Part shown: one piece after another, positions 40,350 through 46,617 of the stretch
Layout of the letters: each line of letters begins with the position of its first letter
Position numbering within the stretch: position 1 is the stretch's first letter
Origin: an uncultured Clostridium sp.
GTDB lineage: Bacteria > Bacillota > Clostridia > TANB77 > CAG-508
Assembly: GCA_902492105.1 (NCBI GenBank)
Contig: CABUKD010000013.1
Location: forward strand, 1 to 46,617
DNA length: 46,617 nucleotides
Reading direction: 5' to 3'
The notes under the pieces: generated by a model
The model's input: only the letters and a program-made list of their open reading frames with translations
Told to the model about the DNA's origin: nothing
Database searches by the model: none
Made by a program: the position numbers and the translations under genes

Positions 40350-41297
40350 TTATTCATTATTTAGAAAATTCATTACTAAATCAATAATTACATCTTTTTC
40401 TTTTGGATTTGACTCAGCAATAAGTAATGTTAGTGCTGCGAGTGTATTATTGTCAATAACTTGCCTTTCATTTTTATATAAAATTCCGTAAAAATTTAAA
40501 AAATATATAAATAAAGTAGCTGCAATTCTTTTGTTTCCATCAGCAAAAACATGATTTTTAACTATTAAATATAAGAAATTTGCTCCTTTTTCTTCTATAC
40601 TTTTGTATATATCTTGTCCATCAAAACTTTGATATATATTACCTATTATTGATTCTAAGCCTTTATCTCTTTCTACTGCAAATAGGGTACTTTCTTCATT
40701 AAATCTCAATTTATTTATAATATTTATGCAATCTTCGTACTTTATTTTTCTTTCATCAATATTTCCTTCTATTTTCTTTAATGTTTTATGGTCATAATCA
40801 TCTAATAAATCTAGAGCTTTTGAATATTCGCCAATTACTTTTAATATTTCTTTCGCATCATTATTTTCTAATCGCTCGTCCATTCTATTAGCAATATCAA
40901 TTAATTTTACTGTTTTTTCTAAATATTCTAATCTTTTTTGATTAACAGCATATCCTTTTAACATATAATCTTTTAAAACTTTAGTTGCCCATTTTCTAAA
41001 TAAAATACCATTTTTTGATTTTACACGATATCCAACAGATATAATCATATCAAGATTATAATAATTAGTAGGCTTATCAGAAAATTCGGAATTTCCGAAT
41101 TTAGTCATTGTTTCATTTTCTATCAATTCTCCTTCCTTATATATATTTTTAATATGCTCATTAATAGTGGATTTTGATTTTTTAAATAGCTTTGACATTT
41201 GGTCTTGTGTAAGCCAAACTGTTTCATCTTTTAGGTTTACTTCCAACTTTACTCCTTGATTTTCAAATAAAATAATTTCATTCTTTTTTTCTTCCAT
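40350..41297 (-). CDS. RhuM-family protein with C-terminal Fic/Doc domain
   Basis: This 315-residue protein has an N-terminal RhuM/KilA-like region with VWLTQDQMSKLF (27-38) and TNYYNLDMIISVGYRVKS (77-94). A Fic/Doc domain (about 185-305) carries HVFADGNKR (249-257), the HxFxDGNKR active site of the Doc group. Doc-type enzymes modify target proteins with AMP or phosphate from nucleotides. ATG 41297 has AAGGA about 9-10 nt upstream; an in-frame TTG at 41318 overlaps it. The promoter carries a candidate LexA box. No antitoxin gene is apparent next to it. A role as toxin, defence protein or prophage relic is inferred. Confidence 0.88.
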   Translation of the reverse strand: MEEKKNEIILFENQGVKLEVNLKDETVWLTQDQMSKLFKKSKSTINEHIKNIYKEGELIENETMTKFGNSEFSDKPTNYYNLDMIISVGYRVKSKNGILFRKWATKVLKDYMLKGYAVNQKRLEYLEKTVKLIDIANRMDERLENNDAKEILKVIGEYSKALDLLDDYDHKTLKKIEGNIDERKIKYEDCINIINKLRFNEESTLFAVERDKGLESIIGNIYQSFDGQDIYKSIEEKGANFLYLIVKNHVFADGNKRIAATLFIYFLNFYGILYKNERQVIDNNTLAALTLLIAESNPKEKDVIIDLVMNFLNNE

Positions 41298-41372
41298 AAG
41301 AACACATCCTTTATACAAAATTTAGTTCTTACAATTTCTTTTTTTACATATATTATTACTTTTATTACTACT

Positions 41373-41416
41373 TGAACTATTGTTCGTATTTTATAATATT
41401 TTCTATTAAATGTCAA
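41373..41416 (-). promoter_or_regulatory. Promoter with candidate SOS (LexA) box for RhuM-Fic gene
   Basis: On the - strand TTGACA (41416-41411) and TAAAAT (41393-41388) have 17 bp spacing. Just downstream CGAAC-AATA-GTTCA (41386-41373) matches the Gram-positive LexA box CGAAC-N4-GTTCG in all but the last base. It covers the expected transcription start, a position that would block the promoter. Confidence 0.65.
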
Positions 41417-41462
41417 GTTAAATTTAATTTATTTTATTTTATATGATTTGGGGTTTGTATTA

Positions 41463-41882
41463 TCAAAGTTTTGTGCAATAAGACATAGGGGCAAAATTCT
41501 CCCATAGAAATTCGGGTTCTACATCATATTTTTCTTTTATTAATTTTGTTATTCTATTTGATTGGTCATTTACAAAGTATTGCTTTTCAAAGCATTTAAC
41601 GGCTATATCCTTTAAAATATTTATATATTCTTTTTTAACTCTATTTACAAACTCGCCTACAACACTTTCTATACGAAAGCTTGTATATTCTTCATTAACT
41701 TCTAAATCAAATACTTTGCCACTTACTTTTCCCTTTTTATCAATAACAATATCTGCCCTAAAGTTATCGTGCATAAAATTTTTCGAATATTTGTATTCAT
41801 CATTTTCTTTTACAAATCCATATTGTTCTAGTTTAACCTTATTTAATCTTTCCTTTTTAAATACTTCACTTTCTATGCTCAT
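41463..41882 (-). CDS. 3'-truncated MmcQ/YjbR-like protein
   Basis: This 139-residue ORF resembles the N-terminal region of clostridial MmcQ/YjbR proteins: YGFVKENDEYKYSKNFM, FRADIVIDKKGKVSGKVFDL, VKKEYINILKDIAVKCF and ITKLIKEKYDVEPEFLWENF. Relatives continue with a second domain of about 80 residues after LWE-F; here the frame ends in APMSYCTKL. Those last codons lie in a sequence repeated at 39271-39301. AGGAG precedes the ATG. The product may still fold, but a truncated gene is more likely. The family comparison is from memory. Confidence 0.7.
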   Translation of the reverse strand: MSIESEVFKKERLNKVKLEQYGFVKENDEYKYSKNFMHDNFRADIVIDKKGKVSGKVFDLEVNEEYTSFRIESVVGEFVNRVKKEYINILKDIAVKCFEKQYFVNDQSNRITKLIKEKYDVEPEFLWENFAPMSYCTKL

Positions 41883-41934
41883 TTTTTACTCCTATTTATT
41901 TACATCTCGAATATTTTCTCATATATTATATATC

Positions 41935-41969
41935 AAAAAAGACAGATTTTCCATGAATCTATCTTTTTT
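41935..41969. terminator. Bidirectional terminator
   Basis: AAAAAAGACAGATT (41935-41948) pairs with AATCTATCTTTTTT (41956-41969). It has A/T tracts on both sides and lies between the XRE gene and the truncated YjbR gene. From 41970 to 42199 nothing else is recognised. Confidence 0.8.
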
Positions 41970-42199
41970 CGTATTATTTTTTTATTTCTAACTTCATTAA
42001 ACAATCTATAATATTCTTGTTTTGTTTTATTTATATATTTACTCAAGTATAGAATTGGACTATCAATTAGCTTATTTAATACAAGATAAAAATATTATAT
42101 TTTTTATATATTTTCAATCTAACTGATTTAGATATGAAGTTGCTGATAATGCATTAATTAAAACTATTTTCATAAATATCTAGAAAAGAAGTTACAAAC

Positions 42200-42754
42200 C
42201 TAGCTTGTTAATGTTTTAAATGCTTTACTAGGATTTTTAAACACTGCATATCCATATTTATTAGCACCAATATCAAAATTGATATTAATTTTTCCGAACT
42301 TAGTTATATCAACATTGCCCTTAATATTGTTTACTCCATTAATATATATTTGCGAATATTTCAAATTATCATCTATTATATATCCACATTTTACAAGTAT
42401 ATTCTGGACTAATATTATCAATAAGACTATTAGTAATATTGTAGAAAGTATGATTAGCAACTTATATTTTTTCTTCTTATCGTTATTCCATTTCAAGATA
42501 TCTAAAATATTTTTCTCAGATTGTTTTTCAATCTCTTTTTCTGTTAAATGTTCTCCTGCAAAAAATTCATTTAATGATATTCCAAAAATATCACATAAAA
42601 CTTGTAGATTTGAATAATCGGGTAAATTCAATCCCCTTTCCCATTTGCTAACAGCATTAGTACTAACATTTAGTTTATCTGCTAATTGCTCTTGTGTTAA
42701 TTTCTTATTTTTTCTACACAAAGAAATAAAATTTCCAATTTTTATTTGATCCAT
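42200..42754 (-). CDS. XRE-family HTH protein with one membrane helix
   Basis: This 184-residue protein has an N-terminal XRE helix-turn-helix (about 5-60: LTQEQLADKLNVSTNAVSKWERGLNLPDYSN by position), a basic linker, one membrane helix (about 95-118) and an extracytoplasmic tail of about 65 residues. ATG 42754 has AAAGGAG 7 nt upstream; an in-frame ATG at 42805 lacks one. Such membrane-tethered XRE proteins are common in Clostridia and probably sense an envelope signal. No target is evident. Confidence 0.85.
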   Translation of the reverse strand: MDQIKIGNFISLCRKNKKLTQEQLADKLNVSTNAVSKWERGLNLPDYSNLQVLCDIFGISLNEFFAGEHLTEKEIEKQSEKNILDILKWNNDKKKKYKLLIILSTILLIVLLIILVQNILVKCGYIIDDNLKYSQIYINGVNNIKGNVDITKFGKININFDIGANKYGYAVFKNPSKAFKTLTS

Positions 42755-43110
42755 TTTTATTCTCCTTTCAAAAAAATAATAGCAGATATCATAAAAAAAT
42801 AACACATACTAAAGGTTTAATTTAGCTACAAATTAGTATTTTTTGATTTTTAATTTTTTTATTTCATATTATTGTATTGCTTCAACTAAAAAGTATTTAT
42901 TACTATCACTATATGCTATTTTGCAAAGAAAATCAAGAGATTTTGCTAGTATTTTATACAAAAGGTAGATTGTAACATGCTTTTTTGTTACAAAAATTTT
43001 CGATTTTTTAGATACAATAAAAACTTTAAAAAATATTTTACTTTTTGCAAAAATGCTATATAATAGATAAAAATAGAACAGTAAAAATAATATTAAGGAG
43101 GATTTTAAAG
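42755..43110. other. Divergent intergenic region with inverted repeat
   Basis: This stretch serves the XRE gene on one side and the recombinase on the other. TTGTAACA (42970-42977) and TGTTACAA (42986-42993) form an 8-bp inverted repeat that could be an operator. TATAAT at 43060-43065 with TTTACT at 43038-43043 (16 bp spacing) is a possible promoter for the recombinase gene. Confidence 0.55.
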
Positions 43111-44092
43111 ATGATTTCTGCAAAAGATAATCCATCGTTTTTAAATTCATTTTTAGAATATTTAGGGCGGTATTTTGAATAAATCTCCTAATACTATAAA
43201 AGAATATAACTATGATTTAGCTCACTTTTTGAAATTTATTATGCATCATTTTGGAATGTCGCAGGAAGAAGATATTAAGTCTATTGATATTCATGAAATG
43301 TCAATTGATATTATAAAGAAAATCAAATTGGAAGATATTCATGCCTTTTTGTATTACTTAACAGATACTTATCGTAGTAAGGCTGCTACGCGTGCAAGAA
43401 AGGCTGCTAGCATTCGAGTGTTTTTTCATTATTTAACACAAAAGGCCAATTTATTAGAAATTGACCCAGCTCAAGGTCTTGAAACTCCTAAAATAGATAA
43501 AAGATTGCCAAAGTATTTGTCTTTAGAAGAAAGTAAAAAATTATTAGAGGTAACCAAAGCAACACCAAATGAATTCAAAGAAAGAGATTATGCTATTATT
43601 ACCCTATTTTTAAATTGTGGAATGCGTTTATCTGAATTAGTAGGAATTAATATAAAAGATATCAATTTTTCTGACAATAAATTAACTGTTATTGGTAAAG
43701 GAAATAAAGAACGAACTATTTATTTAAATGATGCTTGTGTTAATGCTATTAAAGAATATTTAGCGGTTAGGCCACATGATGGTGTGAGATTTAATTCAAG
43801 AGATGCTTTATTTTTAAGTAAAAGAAAAGAACGTATTAGTAATAGAATGGTACAGGAAATTGTAAAAAAAGAATTAGGAAAAGCCGGTTTAGATATGAAT
43901 AAATATTCTGTACATAAATTAAGGCATACTGCTGCTACCTTAATGTACCAATATGGACATGTGGATATTAGAGCTTTGCAAGTTTTATTAGGACATGAAA
44001 ACATTGCTACTACCCAAATTTATACTCATGTAAATGATGAACAAGTAAAAAATGCGGTTAAAAGTAATCCTTTAGGACAGGAAAATATATAA
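43111..44092 (+). pseudogene. Xer-type tyrosine recombinase gene with N-terminal frame break
   Basis: ATG 43111 has a strong AAGGAGG and opens MISAKDNPSFLNSFLEYLG, an Xer-like N-terminus, but meets TAA at 43180. The rest of the protein runs from TTG 43175 to 44092 in the +1 frame (NKSPNTIKEYNYDL onwards). Skipping one G in the GGG at 43165-43167 joins them into about 326 residues. The catalytic domain is intact: R in MRLSELVG, HKLRHTAATL, LGHENIATTQ and Y in IYTHV. Possibilities are a real indel, a sequencing error, +1 frameshifting, or reinitiation at TTG 43175, which overlaps the first stop. Typed as pseudogene with reserve. Confidence 0.75.
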
Positions 44093-44111
44093 AGATTTTA
44101 TTTGTTTTTAT

Positions 44112-44179
44112 GGTCAATGGGAACGGAGATTTTTGACAATTTTTCTAAAAGTTGTCAAAAATCTCCGTCCCCATTGACC
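44112..44179. repeat. Compact 68-bp palindrome of the GGGGACGGAG family
   Basis: A stem of about 32 bp with a tiny loop starts GGTCAATGGGAACGGAG and ends with the inverted GGGGACGGAG arm. The arms are almost identical to the 29-bp ends of the element at 35197-35440, but without its interior. It sits between the converging recombinase and ackA genes and could terminate both. Confidence 0.85.
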
Positions 44180-44187
44180 CAATTGAC

Positions 44188-45381
44188 CTATTTATTTACA
44201 ATTTCCATAGTATCCCTAGCAATCATTAATTCTTCGTTGGTTGGGATAACAAATACTTTTACTTTAGAATCTGGTGTAGAAATTTCTACTTCTTTTCCTC
44301 TGCAATTATTCTTTTCTTCATCAATTTTAACTCCTAAAAATGCAAGAGAATCACAGATTTCTTTTCTTACTTCAATTCCGTTTTCTCCAACTCCACCTGC
44401 AAAAGTAATAACATCAACACCATTCATTTGTGCTGCAAATCTTCCTATATAACCAATTACTTGGTATGCAAAAGTATCAATTGCAAGTTTTGCTCTTTCA
44501 TTACCTTCTGCTGCTGCTTTTTCAATATCTCTATCATCAAAGCTAATACCAGAAACACCTAGTTTTCCAGATTTTTTGTTTAAAATGGTATCCATTTGAT
44601 CTGGTGTTAAGTTTTCGTTTTTCATTAAGAATGTTACAATAGAAGGATCAATATCTCCAGATCTTGTTCCCATAGGTACACCTGCTAATGGTGTTAATCC
44701 CATAGAAGTGTCAACAGATTTTCCACCATCTACTGCACATAAGCTTGCACCTTGTCCTAAATGGCATGTAATAATTTTTAAATCTTCTACTGGTTTGTTC
44801 ATAACTTCTGCTACTCTTTGAGATACAAATCTGTGAGAAGTACCATGGAATCCATATTTTCTAATTCCATATTTTTCATAATATTCATATGGAATAGCAT
44901 ATAAATAAGCTTTTTTAGGTAATGTTTGATGGAATGCTGTATCAAATACACCTACCATAGGAACATTAGGTAATACCTTTTGACAAGCTTCTATTCCTGT
45001 AATTCCAGCAGGATTATGTAGTGGAGCTAAAGGAATACATTCTCTCATGGTATTAATAACATCATCAGTAATTAATACAGATGAACTGAATTTTTCGCCT
45101 CCATGTACAACTCTATGTCCTACTGCACCTATTTCGTCTAGACTCTTAATAACACCATATTCTGGGTGTGTTAATTGTTGTAATACTAATTGAATTCCTT
45201 CCTCATGATTTTTAACTTCTTGTTCAATTTTGTGTTTTTCTCCATTAACAGTATGTGTTAAAAAAGAATCTGGCAATCCTATTTTTTCTAAATATCCTTT
45301 TGCCATTAAATTTTCATTTTCCATATCAATTAATTGATATTTGATGGATGAACTTCCACAGTTTACTACTAAAACTTTCAT
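44188..45381 (-). CDS. ackA: Acetate kinase
   Basis: This 397-residue enzyme makes ATP and acetate from acetyl phosphate. The ASKHA-fold motifs are VVNCGSSSIKYQL (5-17), HRVVHGGEKFS, FDTAFHQTLP, KYGFHGTSHRFV, CHLGQGASLCAV, GDIDPSIVTF and FAGGVGENG. The length matches the family. AGGAGG precedes the ATG. It lies downstream of pta with 90 bp between, the usual pta-ackA order, and is probably transcribed from the pta promoter. Confidence 0.97.
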   Translation of the reverse strand: MKVLVVNCGSSSIKYQLIDMENENLMAKGYLEKIGLPDSFLTHTVNGEKHKIEQEVKNHEEGIQLVLQQLTHPEYGVIKSLDEIGAVGHRVVHGGEKFSSSVLITDDVINTMRECIPLAPLHNPAGITGIEACQKVLPNVPMVGVFDTAFHQTLPKKAYLYAIPYEYYEKYGIRKYGFHGTSHRFVSQRVAEVMNKPVEDLKIITCHLGQGASLCAVDGGKSVDTSMGLTPLAGVPMGTRSGDIDPSIVTFLMKNENLTPDQMDTILNKKSGKLGVSGISFDDRDIEKAAAEGNERAKLAIDTFAYQVIGYIGRFAAQMNGVDVITFAGGVGENGIEVRKEICDSLAFLGVKIDEEKNNCRGKEVEISTPDSKVKVFVIPTNEELMIARDTMEIVNK

Positions 45382-45397
45382 TTAAATCCTCCTTCAG

Positions 45398-45458
45398 CCA
45401 TTGGGGACGTTCCTTTTTGGCTGATTTTCAGCCAGTTGGGACATTCCTTCGGCAATAA
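45398..45458. repeat. Direct GGGACRTTCC repeats between pta and ackA
   Basis: CAGCCATTGGGGACGTTCC and CAGCCAGTTGGGACATTCC are imperfect direct repeats about 35 bp apart. GGCTGATTTTCAGCC between them can form a hairpin. They resemble the GGGGACG core of the elements at 35197 and 44112. Confidence 0.55.
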
Positions 45459-45471
45459 ATTTAATTTTATA

Positions 45472-46470
45472 TTACATATCTTGTGCTTGTACACAAGTAA
45501 TAGCCACAACACCTGCAATATCATCACTATTGCAACCTCTAGATAAATCATTTACTGGTTTGGCGATTCCTTGACAAAGTGGACCATATGCTTCTGCTTT
45601 TGCTAGTCTTTGAACTAATTTATAACCAATATTTCCTGCATCCAAATTAGGGAAAATTAAAGTATTGGCTTTTCCTGCTACAGGACTTCCAGGGGCTTTA
45701 GAAGCTGCTATTTCAGGAACTATTGCTGCATCTAATTGTAATTCACCATCACAAATTAGATTTGGTTCTTTTTCTTTTAATAATTTTGTAGCCTCTATTA
45801 CCTTTTCTGTTAATTCAGAATGGGCGCTTCCATAAGTAGAATAAGAAAGCATTGCTACTTTTGGCTCTTTTCCTGTTAATTGATGGAAACTTTTGCTAGA
45901 AGATATAGCTATTTCAGATAATTCTTCAGCCGTTGGATTTTCCACTAATCCACTATCACCAAAAATAAAAACTCCATTTTCTCCATATTCACAATTAGGT
46001 ACAACCATTGCAAAAAAGGCAGATACTAATTTAGTTCCTGGAGCTGTTTTTAAAATTTGAAGTGCTGGTCTTAAAGTATTTGCAGTAGAATGGCAAGCAC
46101 CTGATACTAATCCATCACTATCCCCTTGTTTTACCATCATCATACCAAAATAAATAGGCTCTAATATTGTTTCTCTTGCTTTTTCTATGGTCATTCCTTT
46201 TGCTTTTCTTAATTCATAGAACTGATTTACGTATTCTTCATATTTTTCAGAAGTTTTTGGATTAATAATAGTTGCTTTTGTTAAATCAATATTATTTTCA
46301 TTAGCTCTTTTTCTTACTTCTTCTTCATCTCCAATTAAAATTATTTTAGCAAAACCTTCTTTTAGTACTTTAGATGCTCCTTCCAAAACTCTTAAGTCTT
46401 CACTTTCCGGAAGAATAATGGTCTTGATATCTTTTTTTGCTTTTTCTTTAATTGCTTCAATAAATGTCAT
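45472..46470 (-). CDS. pta: Phosphate acetyltransferase
   Basis: This 332-residue short-form Pta converts acetyl-CoA and phosphate to acetyl phosphate. It shows IILPESEDLRVLEGA, DGLVSGACHSTANTLRPALQ by position (about 133-152), FGDSGLVENPTAEELSEIA, CDGELQLDAAIVPEIA and the ending NDLSRGCNSDDI. ATG 46470 (MTFIEAIKEKA) is chosen: GGAGG lies 10 nt upstream, while the in-frame ATG at 46509 is only about 12 nt from the -10 box and adds 13 atypical residues. Together with ackA it forms the acetate-producing ATP pathway. Confidence 0.96.
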   Translation of the reverse strand: MTFIEAIKEKAKKDIKTIILPESEDLRVLEGASKVLKEGFAKIILIGDEEEVRKRANENNIDLTKATIINPKTSEKYEEYVNQFYELRKAKGMTIEKARETILEPIYFGMMMVKQGDSDGLVSGACHSTANTLRPALQILKTAPGTKLVSAFFAMVVPNCEYGENGVFIFGDSGLVENPTAEELSEIAISSSKSFHQLTGKEPKVAMLSYSTYGSAHSELTEKVIEATKLLKEKEPNLICDGELQLDAAIVPEIAASKAPGSPVAGKANTLIFPNLDAGNIGYKLVQRLAKAEAYGPLCQGIAKPVNDLSRGCNSDDIAGVVAITCVQAQDM

Positions 46471-46520
46471 GTTTCTAGTTCCTCCATTACGTTTAAAAAT
46501 TGTCTTCATTCAACAGTACT

Positions 46521-46549
46521 ATTATATATGCTATTAAAAAAAAATTCAA
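46521..46549 (-). promoter_or_regulatory. Promoter of pta-ackA
   Basis: On the - strand TTGAAT (46549-46544) and TATAAT (46526-46521) have a 17-bp spacer that is mostly T. This is the best housekeeping promoter in the window and decides the pta start. Confidence 0.8.
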
Positions 46550-46561
46550 GTTTTTTTATCT

Positions 46562-46617
46562 AGAATTTTTTCGTTTGTACTGTTTTTTCTACTTTTGCAT
46601 AAAAAAAATCGTGTTGA
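46562..46617. repeat. Right copy of 56-bp terminal inverted repeat
   Basis: Exact reverse complement of 1-56. It lies just upstream of the pta promoter. Confidence 0.95.

Noticed and set aside
42869..43150. 93-residue - strand ORF upstream of the recombinase
   Set aside because: Covers the promoter and N-terminal codons of the recombinase gene; hydrophobic low-complexity sequence with no ribosome site.
44102..44452. 116-residue + strand ORF opposite ackA
   Set aside because: Runs through the palindrome and the ackA 3' end; no ribosome site and no family.

Overview
The window is a strongly AT-rich chromosomal segment from an endospore-forming low-GC Firmicute, most likely an anaerobic gut-type Clostridia. 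Evidence: AGA/ATA/TTA-biased codons, yabP and yabQ sporulation genes, RF2 with the classical +1 frameshift, Rho, a Pta-AckA acetate pathway, and strong AGGAGG ribosome sites. No rRNA, tRNA or CRISPR was seen. The two ends of the window are a perfect 56-bp inverted repeat (1-56 and 46562-46617).

0.1-31 kb is a dense + strand array of envelope-stress and efflux modules. Two tandem Bce-type cassettes (response regulator, short two-TM kinase, ABC ATPase, large ABC permease) lie at 0.1-4.9 kb and 5.7-10.3 kb, separated by a YccF-like gene. Four operators of the form TTACA-N4-TGTAA sit in front of both transporters, the YccF gene and the second regulator, suggesting one regulon. A signal-anchored protein, a YxeA-like protein and a monofunctional peptidoglycan glycosyltransferase follow the second cassette. 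Next come a CmpB-type membrane protein, phosphoglycerate mutase, an AraC regulator, a heterodimeric ABC pair, a ZIP metal transporter, a YtrA/ABC/permease unit, an XRE protein with a ten-residue Gly-Gly repeat domain, and a third two-component system. The third system probably controls a FtsX-FtsX-ATPase operon through 11-bp-spaced direct repeats. An EcsAB-like pair, an MBL-fold hydrolase and a CtpE-like P-type ATPase complete this half.

34-39.2 kb is housekeeping: prfB, a catalytic-domain-only aspartokinase, yabP-yabQ-divIC and rho. A 244-bp nested inverted-repeat element has landed on the 3' end of prfB and supplies its last codons and stop.

39.2-43 kb is an accessory or decaying zone, mainly - strand. 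It holds an 80-bp palindrome, about 900 bp of AT-rich DNA without a gene, a frameshifted dUTPase remnant, a RhuM-Fic/Doc protein with a candidate SOS box, a 3'-truncated MmcQ/YjbR gene and an XRE membrane regulator. A tyrosine recombinase with a 5' frame break follows (43.1-44.1 kb), then ackA and pta on the - strand with a clear promoter upstream of pta. All functions are inferred from recognisable motifs; no database search was run.
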